Assembly (NCBI GenBank): GCA_030248295.1
Contig: JASANH010000212.1
Span: 1 to 64,000, forward strand
Origin: Mesodorylaimus sp. YZB2_4
Taxonomy: Eukaryota > Nematoda > Enoplea > Dorylaimida > Dorylaimidae
DNA length: 64,000 nucleotides
Direction: 5' to 3'
Shown: positions 35,918 through 46,734 of the stretch, in pieces
How the letters are laid out: the number at the start of each line of letters is the position of its first letter
Numbering within the stretch: position 1 is the stretch's first letter
Program-made: the position numbers and the translations under genes
Notes under the pieces: model-generated
Databases searched by the model: none
Told to the model about the DNA's origin: nothing
What the model saw: only the letters and a program-made list of their open reading frames with translations

Positions 35918-37480
35918 TCATTTGCTGTTTCCAGGCAGCTTGGCATTGGTTTTTCGACCGCTTATTTTCCCTTCCTCTGCGGGACTGGCCTCCACGCTAT
36001 GATCAGCGTCGGACTTGACGGCGTCTGCGAAAAGACCGCGAGAATGCGATGGATGCGATGCGCCCGTAGCTGAGCGCGATCTTCCAGACTCATCTGTGCC
36101 CGACTTCTGATCTTTACTTTCGTGTGATTTCGACGCAGCCTTTTTCCCAGCGACGCGATCACGTTGCTTCTTGTCGTCAGCCAAACTCGCGGACACGCTG
36201 TGATCGGCGGCATCTTTTGAAGTATCAGTAAACACGTCACGCGACCGAGCCGAAGCCGTGCTTGGATGAACAGCCATCGACTTCTTCTTGGCAGCTTCTT
36301 TCGCCCCCAAAGACCTTCTCCTCTCTCGTTCACGCTTCTTCAGTGTGAGGACGAACACGACGAGCAAGAGGACGACGAGGATTATGACAATGACGATCAC
36401 GGCAATGACCCATGGTTCCAGGCTGGAAGTGGAGGTTGCCCGAGTGTCAGTATCCTTGCCACCTTCCGTCGGTTCAACTCCATCAGTCACCGTCGTTGTG
36501 TGTCCATCAGTCGCCGTGTATCCACTCGCGCAAATGATCACTTTTTCTTTTTCGCAGTTCTCGTAGAGCTTGCCGCTGCCTGGAGGAGGGGGCAGCGGAC
36601 CACGTTTGACTGTCACGTTTTTCCCAGCATCTCCAGGTTTGCACGGTTCATCTCGCCATGCCCACCTTTGGCACGTGACACCGCACTCGGTTAAATCGCA
36701 TCGACGATCAGGTGGCTTCGATGGGGGCAAGCTTGTGCAATTCGCACCTTCTGAAGCTGGGAGCCACCAATCGGGCACGCAGTTCATGTCGTGGTCGAAT
36801 CGGCATGTGTCCTTGTACTGGCATTTCATGTCTTCCCGCACGTTGTTGAGAAAATAGCCGGACAGGTTAGCGAATAGCTCGATAGGGAAGACCCGCGACG
36901 TGTTGCCCGTCAACATGTTCAGGTGCATCTGCTGCTCGACATCCAGCCGTTCAAAGTTAAGCACTGCCACGTAGATCAGGCAACCTAGCTCGAGTAGTTT
37001 GTTGGCGGCTTGTCGAGTTTCGAGTTCCGAGTCTGACTTTCCATCGCCCATAAGCAAAATTATTTTGTACGCTTCTGTCCGAGCGCTGACTAATATTTTT
37101 TCTTTGGTTTCCTTCAGGGCCAGGTGGGTCATCGTTCCAAATGCTTGCTTCGCATCGAAGGCTCGTACTTCCGCTTCGTCTGACGTGAAATTCAGAACCA
37201 CCTTTGGAGAAGAAGCGAAGGTGACAATAGCCACTCGGGAATGATTTTCGCCCAATCGGAAGAAATCTGGGATCTGCCTGGTCACATTTATCATGTGATC
37301 TAAGCCTTGCTTTGAAATACCGATCGAGACGTCCATCAGGACGACAATGTCGCACGGATACTTCAATGTACGATTTTGTAATTCGAAAATACTGCCGTTA
37401 CTGCCAGCGACCGGGTTCGCAATAAAGGAAACGGCGATCAAAAAGAGAAGCGAAACGAAGTAGACTTTCTCGCAGGGCAT
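35918..37480 (-). CDS. vWA-domain type I membrane protein with Cys-rich module and repeated cytoplasmic tail
   Basis: A single open exon. The frame runs upstream to 37789, but the Met at 37480 (520 aa) directly precedes a typical signal peptide (YFVSLLFLIAV, then VAGSNG), so I choose that start. A vWA domain lies at about residues 44-210: DIVVLMDVSIG (MIDAS strand, DxSxG rather than DxSxS), GTMTHLAL, and ILLMGDGKSDSE. A Cys-rich stretch at about 220-285 (W..P...C...P...RC....CG..C..W) is thrombospondin-1-like but not canonical. A Thr-rich stalk with sequons is followed by a transmembrane helix at about 357-380, a stop-transfer KKRERERRR and a charged tail containing two related copies of a SR..F.D..K.DADHSV.AS motif. 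Extracellular adhesion or matrix binding is inferred from the vWA fold. It is convergent with the channel gene. Confidence 0.8.
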   Translation of the reverse strand: MPCEKVYFVSLLFLIAVSFIANPVAGSNGSIFELQNRTLKYPCDIVVLMDVSIGISKQGLDHMINVTRQIPDFFRLGENHSRVAIVTFASSPKVVLNFTSDEAEVRAFDAKQAFGTMTHLALKETKEKILVSARTEAYKIILLMGDGKSDSELETRQAANKLLELGCLIYVAVLNFERLDVEQQMHLNMLTGNTSRVFPIELFANLSGYFLNNVREDMKCQYKDTCRFDHDMNCVPDWWLPASEGANCTSLPPSKPPDRRCDLTECGVTCQRWAWRDEPCKPGDAGKNVTVKRGPLPPPPGSGKLYENCEKEKVIICASGYTATDGHTTTVTDGVEPTEGGKDTDTRATSTSSLEPWVIAVIVIVIILVVLLLVVFVLTLKKRERERRRSLGAKEAAKKKSMAVHPSTASARSRDVFTDTSKDAADHSVSASLADDKKQRDRVAGKKAASKSHESKDQKSGTDESGRSRSATGASHPSHSRGLFADAVKSDADHSVEASPAEEGKISGRKTNAKLPGNSK

Positions 37481-38231
37481 CATTAAGAGTAACTCCGCCA
37501 ATTTTTGACAGTTTTTTGGTCGATTCGGAAAAATGCGACTTTCCTGAATCGCCTTGACAATCTGTTCTTGTAAAGTAGAACCATTTTTAAGATTCATTGT
37601 ATTATCATTTTGTAGGTTTACTTTACTCTGCGTCTCTGAGGGGTGGATGAAGAGGAGGGGTCTAAAGTAGATACTGTAATTGAGTCGTTTGCGCTTCGAG
37701 CCCCATAGATCTTGATAGGAGCTACTTAGGCTCATAGACATTGACAGAAATGCACAGAAAAAGACGCCGAATTTTTCTAGAGGCGTCACAGTCCTTTAGT
37801 TTGCGCGTGCGATGAGGTATGGTCGAAAAACACGCGTTTTTTGCTTTGCCCCCAGATGACTTTTTTATGTGAACCCTAGCCAATGCGGGACATATCATTT
37901 GTAAGTCATCTATTTATGATATATGTTGTAGCCCACACTTTTTTGCGTAGGATGAGCCTATGCACGATTCGCAGAGATCCACGGTAAGGAAGATATAAAG
38001 CGCCAAAGACGTGAAAAAAGAGGAAACCAGATTTTTTCTAAAGTCTGGCATTACAGGGTGGCTAAACGACATGATTCTAAAATTTTAAGTTAAAGTGCAA
38101 CATGGTCAGCCATAAGATATATATGCCTCAGAGCAAGCTTTCGAAAATAATAAGGGCATCCTGGTAGTTCCATATGCTGTTTGTCCTGACTATCACGCGC
38201 GATACGTCTAACCAAAACGGTGTTAATTGCT
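37481..38231. other. Upstream region of the vWA gene
   Basis: The vWA frame stays open to 37789, which may be 5' UTR or a longer N-terminus; the extra residues have no signal or domain. The remainder up to 38231 shows nothing recognisable. Confidence 0.4.
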
Positions 38232-38573
38232 CTAAAAAAGAATGGCGGCGATCGCAGATGCCAGTGTATTATTAACAGTATTTGCAATGTTAGCCAGAAT
38301 GTAGCGGATATCGATGCCAATTTCTGTGCTGCGGTAAATCTCCTTAGCCGTACATCTACTGGGCAGGTTTTTGGAGGCTAACCAATACGAAATCTCAGCT
38401 CGGCGGTACACAGGCAAAAAGTTGATTATAACGAATGCAAGCGAAAACAATACTGCTAAGGTTTGAAGCAAGAACATTATGGCGAGGAAGGCGAATATAA
38501 AGAAGTACCACATGTTTAGCCCCATTATGCTGTACATTGGAGGGTGTGTCTCGACGTTGTTGCCATTTTCCAT
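38232..38573 (-). CDS. Possible small two-helix membrane protein, unrecognised
   Basis: A 113-codon open frame encodes MENGNNVETHPPMYSIMG, then a long hydrophobic stretch of about 45 residues that could form two helices (WYFFIFAFLAIMFLLQTLAV and SLAFVIINFLP), a polar middle, and a hydrophobic C-terminus. I do not recognise the family. The composition looks like a real membrane protein, but there is no second line of evidence such as splice partners or conservation, and it could be a chance frame or part of a longer spliced gene. Confidence 0.35.
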   Translation of the reverse strand: MENGNNVETHPPMYSIMGLNMWYFFIFAFLAIMFLLQTLAVLFSLAFVIINFLPVYRRAEISYWLASKNLPSRCTAKEIYRSTEIGIDIRYILANIANTVNNTLASAIAAILF

Positions 38574-38708
38574 ATGTCAACGTTGTTGTCATTTGAAAAG
38601 GTGTTGGTAGCAGGCGGGACATTCGATTGTGGGTCCACTGTCGAGGTAGGCTGATCCTGTAATGAAGGAGGCGCATGTAGACACCGGATCAGGTCGGGTT
38701 CAACCCGA

Positions 38709-39796
38709 CCCGACCCGAAAGTCCCCGACCCGAATTCGGTATAAGTAGTTGAAGTTCCTCGCGATAAAAACCATTTACAAATGCTCAGAACGTGGTGGCT
38801 TTGGTGTAAAGGTGACTGTGAGAAAATATGAGATGGAGACATCTAACGCAAACGAATCTTCATCTTTTGTTATTCCCTAGAGTTATCCTTAGTAAATGCA
38901 ATAACGTTCCTTCATATTTCCCACAATAGTGGTCAAATAATTTTTCGAAAACCTCAGATGTAAATGCGACGAGGGTCTGTCCACTGGAGCCAAGATTTAA
39001 CCAATCCGAATAATAAGCGTGAAAAAAATAGAGACAACTCTGTCATAACTTCCGGAGTCTGAGACAGCTTATCATTAGTTAAACAAAGAAATTCCTAAAT
39101 ATATATGAGCCCCAGGCTAGCGTTGCATCTAGTCTTCACAAAAGATATTGCTTACAAAGTCATATTGTGCTGGACAACACTAGCTCCTGTCAGAACCTCC
39201 ACTACTGATGGAGGGATGTGAGGGTACCTATCACTTTTGAACACAGTAAACTGTTTTGCAATTCTGACATGGATGGTGGTCAAGAGGGCTATTATTGTTA
39301 CATATTTGGTGTTTGGACACAGACTACACTGCTCTTCCAGCCACGTATACCCAGGAAGTTATGTCATATTCAGGAATCAAATATGATTGTAGATACCCCT
39401 ACGACCTGCTAAAAGTTATCAATTCCTTCTTATGTTAGAGTGTGGCTAGCCCCATCCATTCATCAGAGTTGAAAAGAATTTTTTTTATGAGAACTCTCAC
39501 ATGTGGACCCTTCCTTTGCAGAAATTACTCAAAAAAATTGGTCATTCTCACAGCTTACAATTTGTGTGACATTCACGGGAGTTACGCAGAACGAGAACGT
39601 GGAATGAAAGACTTTGTGCATGCATGCAGGAAGCATATACTACAAATCCTGGAGTCGAACAACAATACAAAGGTTTCTGTAGTTGCTAATACTAGTAGTA
39701 ACTTGCAAAATTTCTGTATTTTTGACCCGTTTGAGCCGATCTTTCAAAAAAGTGACCCGACCCGACCCGAAAGTACCTGACCCGATCCGGGGTCTA
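38709..39796. repeat. Direct pair of CCCGA-cluster words about 1 kb apart
   Basis: A 30-bp word beginning CCCGACCCGACCCGAAAGT occurs at about 38709-38740 and again at 39757-39788 with two differences, in the same orientation. The roughly 1-kb interior has no recognised gene; plus-strand open frames at 39218-39412 and 39442-39780 look moderately coding-like but match nothing I know. It may be the ends of one repeat unit. Confidence 0.45.
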
Positions 39797-39989
39797 GCGC
39801 ATTCTTAGCATCCTCAGCACCACCCTCCACATGCTCTGAAGAGCCCTCGTTCGTCTTCCGTGAGCGTATTGCGTCGGCAGATGCATTTTCAACACTGCAG
39901 TCTGTTCTAGCCGTCCCGTCGTCTTCACCAAATGCCAGCGGTTGCCAGCGTTCGATCGGCTTCTTTGGATCGTGCAGATTGTGAATCAG

Positions 39990-40560
39990 AAACCCAGACT
40001 CACCCAGTATCTTGACCCCTTCCACCAGTGAAACCGGTGGGACCTAACCAGGGGAAACTAAGTTTCATAGAAAGGCCAGGTTTGAAATGATAAATGATAA
40101 ATGATGATGATGATTATGCTTCCGAACCCAATCCTAAACTTTCAGGGACAAAACACGAGCAGTCATGTCATAGTGTAGTTTCTGACGAAATTGGTTGAGC
40201 TCGATGTTCTGTCGTACTTTTGCATCGACACTTGCCATGCGGATCCATAATAGATCTATACTCCGTGCCCGATACTTCTTCAGTACGAGGCTGCGAAAGC
40301 AATGTATCCAGTGCTGTTGGTGGTTCGCGTCAATGCGACATGGGGTATGGCGATACTCCTGTTGTCGTATGCGGTGTATGCCGATAGTGCATCATTATCA
40401 GCTGCAATCGATTGTCCCAATCTTTCTGATCAGGATGTACGTAGCAAGCCATAGAGAGTACAATGAGTTTGTTCAGATTCTTTACATTCCCATTAAACCG
40501 ATGATGATATGGTGTCGTCGAAACCTTCTTCCTTCCAAATTCCTTGCAAAGTCGCAAAAC
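39990..40560 (-). pseudogene. LTR-retrotransposon (Gypsy-like) integrase remnant
   Basis: The minus strand reads LCKEFGRKKVSTTPYHHR then FNG, DWDNRLQLIMMHYRHTPH and TTGVSPYPM. This is the end of the integrase core (TpYHPq.nG..Er.N, dWd..L....ayr...h..TG.sP). Downstream, after stops and frame changes, KPGLSMKLSFPWLGPTGFT matches the Klap.w.GPy.v segment that follows the integrase. The rest of pol, gag and LTRs were not found nearby, so this is a broken internal fragment. Confidence 0.75.
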
Positions 40561-40617
40561 GAGCTCTGATAAGAAATGGATAAATGGATACAGGTGGAGA
40601 ATTAAAATTCCAAAATC

Positions 40618-42062
40618 CCCCCCCCCCCCCCCCCCACCGGGACTTTCGCGCCCATCGCGATATCTCGCAACATTTCCAACTTCTCCTCATAACCTTTGGC
40701 AACTCAGTTAACGTTTCTCGCTTTCTCAACCTTTTCTACTTCATGATCTTTTCCATAGCGTTATCTTTCCAACTAACTGAACCTTTCCAGGATATCTCCA
40801 AAGGCGTCACGTTCCTGGCAGTGTGACCTATGTCTCATTCCTTCTCGCTTCCACTTGCATTCTACTGTAGTTTATTCTAATTTGCTTGATATACATATTA
40901 ACAAAGGGTTTTGACTGACTGGCGCTCACTCTTCAATTGGTTCATTGGCTCATTCGTATTGACTACTTCCCCAATGAAATTATGAACCCCGTTTGGCTGT
41001 CTCCTTTTCAGCAAGATAAATTTTGTGCTTATTCCTTCCAGCTTCTTGCAGTCTAAGAATGATTAAATCTTGCTTGTCATGATTTTTGCAAATGTGGCGT
41101 ATTTTCTCGTCTAGCTTCGCCCGAATCGGTGCTCGTTCTCATGTCACAATCTTGCCCTTCTCGGCAAGATATTTAGCATGCGCTTGCCAGGAAAACCAAG
41201 TTTGGGCAATGCGGGTGAGCAGGGAAGCTTGACGGACGACAGGCAGCAGCAGGGGCGTCCAATATGTCAACTGTATGTGAGCTTATCGAATTTAATAAAT
41301 TATGCCATGTCATCTAATTTCGAGATTAAGTAAATGGGACAAAATGATATTCGTAGCACACATAAATGAGGATATAAAAATCTGACAATCATCATGAGCA
41401 TCGCTAAAACACAAAATCAGAACAAGCCGCCAAACCACCTGCCTACAAAAGTCACACTGCTTATCGGTGAGGGTGATGGTACGCAAGCGCTTCTACAATG
41501 CAACTGTAATACCAGAATTAAGCGGGGAAATTTATTGAATCGTTTACTAAGTAATTAGGCAACGCTTACGCCTTACACCCATGCATAACAGCCTAGGATC
41601 GACCGTACCGACTTTTTGACCATACCCGCACCGTACCCCTACCTGAGCCTTTGTACGGCCTTTACTATACCCTATCCTTACCAACCAAAAATTCCATTTA
41701 AGCAGATTTTAAAAATAAAAAATTTTTATGCAAAGTTTTTTGGATACTGAACGGAGGCTTTCTGACTTATTTGGAAATTTAAAATGCGTCTAACTGATCC
41801 CTATGAAGCAAAAAAGTGTACCCTTAGCACCAAATTATCGCAAAAAACATTACAACAGATAGCACGGCCGTGCCGACCTTCGTCTAGCGCTGTACCAGTA
41901 CGTACTGTACCATCCCTCCCAGTACGGCGGTATGGTACGGCAGGTACGGTGGTACGGGCGACCTTGGATCACACCACAGCATACTCTGGCCTCATGCAAC
42001 CCTACCCTACCAATCTCACTTCTTAAATATCGCATCCAATCACGAGGACTCTTCTGTTGTCC
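40618..42062. other. Intergenic region with poly-C run and GTACC-type inverted clusters
   Basis: A run of about 19 C lies at 40618-40636. CCGTACCG/CGCACCGTACCCC words at 41600-41680 are mirrored by GTACGGCGGTATGGTACGG words at 41886-41965. No gene is recognised. The right edge precedes the stop codon of the lectin gene. Confidence 0.45.
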
Positions 42063-42071
42063 AATAAGAGG

Positions 42072-42910
42072 CTATGGCACGTAGTTGTAATGCATGCAGC
42101 TTTCACTACCCGGACCTGTGCTGGGACATTGCGGGCAGGCGTCTAAAACTGAGAACGAGAACAGCTGGCAAGAGGCTTTGGAGGTTGTGAAATTATTGAT
42201 GAAATTGAAGCTACGACACCACACCCTCTGCCAGCATGTATTGGCGCAGTCTTGTGTACTCGTGGCCGTCGTGGTCTCGATGGGTATCTCCATCATGCAA
42301 AGATTGGTTTTTCTGTACTTCTCATCTCCGGCTGAAAAGTTCACGCTTAATCGATTAAATCAGCTAAATTTGTTCCCAAACTTACTAGAAAACTGGCATA
42401 ATGCTGGGCGGGATGCGTTACACTTGGCATCATTAATGGCTCCACCGGAGCCCATGGCCATGCAGTATTCACCTCCAGAATCGCTCGCACCGCACAAATG
42501 ATATCTAAGCCACGTGTTTCCGGCTACCATTTGCGGGTTTGGCGCCGTTGCATCATCATACCAAAATGTGCTATCGTTGGTTACTGCGCAAGGTTTACCA
42601 ACTACGCCATCCTGGCGCACAAGGGCCAAATATGGCATATTTGTCTTAGTTGTGTTCTAAAAGCCAAAAGCTAGCTTTGCTGGTAAAATAAAAGCAAAAC
42701 AAAACAAGGGACATGCAAATACTTCACTTTAAGGTAAAAAATCTTGTTGTACTCGCTGTCAGTGTGGATTTGGGCCAGTACTGCCCCTTCGTTTCGGCAC
42801 ACTGTCCAGGCATCTTTCCATTCTGACTGATAGCTTGTGAAGAAGAAGCATCTCGCGCCATCCACTATACCTCCCAGCCTGGGACACGCCGCCATGTTGC
42901 ATTGCAGATC
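42072..42910 (-). CDS. Secreted C-type lectin with PAN/apple-like C-terminal domain (first exon uncertain)
   Basis: Three phase-consistent exons: 42910-42728, 42656-42386 and 42331-42072 (237 aa plus stop). The first two encode a C-type lectin fold: ARCFFFTSYQSEWKDAWTVC, GAVLAQIHTDSEYNKIF, FWYDDATAPNPQM, GGEYCMAMGSGGAINDAKC and ALCQF, i.e. the long-form Cys pattern. No EPN or QPD sugar-selecting tripeptide is visible and WND is replaced by IND, so calcium-dependent sugar binding is doubtful. The last exon is a PAN/apple-like Cys module (LCMMEIP, CANTCWQRVWCRSFNF, CQLFSFSV). A 5' exon with a signal peptide is required; the best candidate is at 43890-43962, but its donor phase does not join cleanly. 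Nematodes commonly use such proteins in gut or immune secretions (family knowledge). Confidence 0.82.
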
Positions 42911-43889
42911 TGAAACAGGCCGAGAAGTATTGAGGGTTTTCGAGAGATTCCACAGAAATGATTGGACGGCTTAAGAGAGGGTTTCTCCACAGTACATTAT
43001 AAAAGGACCCGAATTTCCGCACCACGGACCACAGTCATTGTGCACATTTATGCACTGTGCACACAGTTATTGTGCCGATAACTGCGCACCATTTCGCCAA
43101 ATTTTTAGCTAATCATGATCGATAATCCTGGCTGTTGATTACTCGCACTGATCAGTAATGGCCTATTTCGTAGCCCTTGAAAAAATGTGCACATGCCACA
43201 ATTCGTTCATTTTTACCCGAGATATTAAATAAAACTCAAATTCAGGAGGAGTGCCTGCAGTACGCACCTTTTCAATTTCCCGCCCGCGTGCCGCTTATGT
43301 GAGAAGAGCGGGGTTGGCTGCTTACCTTGGAAGTCGCCAGAAAATTTATGACTCTTCTTCTTTTCCATGAAAGACAGATTCTTCAGTACAAAATTAAACT
43401 AACACATAGTGAAAAAAGTGTGAAAGTTACATATTTTCTCGCGATTTCAAGAGTAACTAGCCGAAACCACTCCAATGTCATAAGCGGCACACGGGCGGTA
43501 AATTCAAAGTAGCGTCCTGCGGGCACTTCTTGCCGAATTGGAGTTTTCTGCAATATCTTGGGTTACAAAAGAACGAGTTTTAACGCGGAAAAAACCATTT
43601 TAAAGCTTTTTCAAAGGGTCGAGTCTCTCAGAAACCCTCTCTTAAAAATTTGAGTCCGTCCTCTATTTCTAGCTGTGCTACTACTGTAAGTTATCCGTAA
43701 GTCTGTGCTATGAAATAACGCTTTTAAAGTGTTATTTTGGAGGGTATATCTAAGACGTGTTACAAGTTTAAAAACAACGGAATGCACAAATGTGCCAAAA
43801 CTTGAAATTTGAGAAGAAAATTTCTGCCCACTTTTGTGGGCTTACTCAACTTTTCTGAAACTTTTCTAAAACTTGGCCAGCTTCCTTAC
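42911..43889. other. Probable first intron or upstream region of the lectin gene
   Basis: Nothing coding is recognised. Near 43020-43085 there are repeated gtgcac/cattgtgc words. The stretch lies between the second lectin exon and the candidate signal-peptide exon. Confidence 0.4.
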
Positions 43890-43962
43890 TTTGTGCGGAT
43901 AGTGGATATGAGAAAAGCAATGATAGAATAGCCAATACGACGCATTTTTCGTTTACAGCCAT
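43890..43962 (-). CDS. Candidate signal-peptide exon
   Basis: The minus strand starts ATG at 43962 and encodes MAVNEKCVVLAILSLLFSYP then LSAQ, a textbook signal peptide, followed by a consensus donor GTAAGG at 43889. It is in the right place and strand to be exon 1 of the C-type lectin gene, but its phase (1) does not match the lectin acceptor at 42911 (phase 0). A small exon between them, or use of a weak GTTTTA donor 23 nt further on (phase 0), would be needed. Confidence 0.5.
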
Positions 43963-46311
43963 GGCGAATGCTCGATGAACGCTTGGTGTCGTGTAAAAAC
44001 TGGTCAAGTTTGAGCCTCTTCTTGGTACTGCCTACATACGAGTACCTCAGCAAAGTTCGCTGTCACGGTGCATTGCAAAGGTCCGAGTCAATTAATGAAA
44101 GTGACTAAACGTTTCGAAGGCTGCAACAGTTCCAGTAGAATTTGCGATTAAGAGGTCGATGTTACCATGCCCCATTTTAAATCGCCTTCCCAACCGAAAG
44201 AGTTCAATTCTGATTTCACTGCTCTTCTTACATTTACCAGTCCACTTTGCCATAAAAGCAAATGACTTTTCGTTGTCCATCCAGAATGGCCGGTCGAAAA
44301 TGGCTCAAATCTCTAAACGGCTACTGTCGGGAAAATGTATTGACTGACATTTAATAGGGTAGTTGGTTTAAAAACCAAGCTCGATTTATATATTGTACCT
44401 GCTGATAAAGAAAGAAGCCATTTCAGAAAGAAGTGTTGCCTTATTGTTAGTCGCCTCAGTGGCGTAGGGGTGGTGAAAGGTGTCACAGTCACAGTTTGTT
44501 TGGCGGAGCTGGACGCTCAGCCTGGGTTCAACTTTGGCCGTCTGAGCTTGGTGGATTCCTCTGCGCCATTCGCGCCTCATCGTGGGTGAAGGGGATTACT
44601 GAAAAAAGCGGGAAGTTCTTCCAATATGAGTTGGAAATGCTTTTGCCAAGGGTAGCAGATTTTCTTATCAGCTCTTGTGAGTCTCTTGCAAAAGCTAACT
44701 TCTTGACCTGACATGCAAGAAATCTTACACGTCTTGTGAGTTCTTGCGACTTACAAGATTGCTTTCACGAAAAACGAGCTCTTGCCAGAAATCTTACAAG
44801 TCTTGGCAAGTGCTCACAAGAGCGGTCGACGTGGGTTACGCGTCAACCATCCAGGGTGAAAAAAACAGGAGAGTCCGTATGGGTAGGAAGGACGTCCAGG
44901 TCTGACATTGGGTCCCAAAACCCAACCCATTTTTTTGAGTTTTTGGGTTGGGTTGGGTCGGGTTTTCAGAGAGGGTGGTTTTGGGTTGTGAAGGTTGACC
45001 TCTTTTTTTAGAACCCAACCCAAAAAAACCACCTTTCCACAAGGGGCCAGCCTTACTAGTCAGCGTGAGCATGTGGACGTGTGCATGAGATCATTCCCAT
45101 GATTGAAGACCCTGGCCTTTCGAGTGCCCAGCTCCCCCAGTTAGTCTGATTCGACATGTCAGTCTGACTGTGACGGAACTGAGAAGTCATCTGTCATAGA
45201 TGATATCGATCTCTGAACTGATCTCTAGTCGACTCGCAGTCACTAGGATGCACTAGAAAACAGTGATCTTCTTTTTGAAAGGCACTCCTTCTTTTCCATC
45301 TCTCTTCAAAATTCAAATTGAATGATATCTTTCGGGCTCATCATGCAAAAGCCAGGGAATTCTCTCATCTTGCCCACAGCACCAAGACGCAGGGGCGACT
45401 TAATAGAATTTACGGCACTGAAAAGTGGATCATACACATGGAAAACATAAGTTTATTAATACGGGCCTGTCAGACCATACATTGAACTCGGGTTTTGGGT
45501 TTTGGGGCTGGGTCGAACTGTGAACCCATTGTCGGACCTGCGAGGATGTGGAATCCGGCTCCCCTAATGGGGCACAGGCTAGGTATGGTTATTTCATGGG
45601 ATCACCACCCATTGGTTTTCCCATGGGTGTCGGTAGTTGATATCACAGAGATGCATTCTTGCCCGGCGTGTATCCAGGATTGGCCCTAGTCGATCGGCAA
45701 GATAGGTCAGCTAACAAGCCCGCAGAAAAAAAGCCAAAAATCGGCTTCCCCCGGAACGACCAGGATTGCTCAACAGAATAAAGTATTGCCTCTTCCCCAT
45801 TTTTAGGCATAATGATGATTGATGACTATGTTCGTGGCTAGTCAAGGACTGACAAAGAGTCAGAATGGATGCACAAGACACTTCATAGTGATTGAACCAG
45901 GGTGAAACAGAAATTTTTTGCAGTCGGCGACGAAATAAAAAAAAACTTGTGTGATTATTGTTGAATTTGTTCAACGGTCGAAAATCTTACCAGTTAACTT
46001 ATGCAGGACGTACAGTGCTCGAGTGCAGAGCCCGTAAAGTAATGCCACGACATTGTTTTCGACAATGAGCATGCATAAGCGTTCAACCTACTGTGCCCTC
46101 ATGCAACAGCAACCCACATGCCTTCAAGCACATCTACCTGAATTATGTCCAGAAACTAGCCGACAAAAATCATCGTATCGCGCTTTATCACATTCCGAAG
46201 AAAAGGATGCTAGCTCTAAATGAACCGCCTAAAAAATACAAAACCACGGCGCAAAGCCAGGTCTCAAACTTGCTTATTCATCGATGCGTTGTAGCATTTC
46301 TAAACCAACAG
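43963..46311. other. Intergenic region with AACCC/GGGTT clusters
   Basis: AAAACCCAACCC and GGGTTGGGTTGGG words form an inverted cluster at 44912-45030 with a second group at 45488-45530. No gene is recognised. Short open frames do not match known families. Confidence 0.45.
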
Positions 46312-46417
46312 ATGCTATGGCACGTGCAGTAGTTGTAGTTCGTGCAGCTCCCATCTGTTGGAGCTGCAATTGTGCTTGGACATGTCGGGCAGGTCCAAAA
46401 TTGAGAACGAGAACAGC
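46312..46417 (-). pseudogene. Truncated copy of the lectin PAN exon
   Basis: The DNA aligns with the last lectin exon (42070-42165): gctatggcacgt, gtagttgta, gcagct, tgtgct(t)ggaca, gggcagg and aactgagaacgagaacagc are shared in order. Translated on the minus strand it gives LFSFSILDL in one frame and CPTCPST...CTNYNYC in the next, so a frameshift is present. It stops abruptly next to M1 MITE-like sequence starting about 46425. No other lectin exon is found near it. Confidence 0.65.
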
Positions 46418-46424
46418 GAGAGCC

Positions 46425-46645
46425 GATACATATTGCACTCTCTGTCTAGCGGGGTCATGGCGAGATGGAGAGAATGACAGTATTGTGCTCGGCCGGCTGG
46501 GAGATGTCAACCACTCGGGTTTATGTTTCAGCCGCAGGTACACATAGTCGCGAGACGTGCTCTGCTTAGGGACGAGTTTTTGACCCACCGACTTTAGTTG
46601 GTCACATTCTCTGCTCGCCCGCCAGGCATGGTTGATTGCACATAC
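46425..46645. mobile_element. MITE family M1, diverged copy
   Basis: It shares with the element at 2062-2307 the order ggtcatggcgag, ctgggagatgtcaacc, ctcgggttt-atgtttcagccg, and gcgagac words, with an inverted end near tgctcgcccgccaggcatgg. It is more diverged than the copy at 2062 and its precise ends are uncertain. Confidence 0.6.
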
Positions 46646-46699
46646 TGTATACTGTGTGCTTCGTCTTTACACTGGTGCATAATCTTAAACTCCAATTCT

Positions 46700-46705
46700 T
46701 TTATT
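46700..46705 (-). terminator. AATAAA polyadenylation signal of the chitinase gene
   Basis: On the minus strand AATAAA occurs 30 nt after the chitinase stop codon (46735-46737), a plausible position for a short 3' UTR. Use is inferred from position only. Confidence 0.55.
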
Positions 46706-46734
46706 CCCGCTGTGGTTGTCACTTATCTGACAAT

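Noticed and set aside
35918..37789. 623-residue version of the vWA protein
   Set aside because: The additional 103 residues precede the signal peptide and have no recognisable feature; the Met at 37480 gives a standard secreted start.
44912..45030. Interstitial telomere repeats
   Set aside because: The GGGTT/AACCC words do not follow the nematode TTAGGC telomere unit, are irregular, and occur mirrored; they belong with the other 5-mer clusters.
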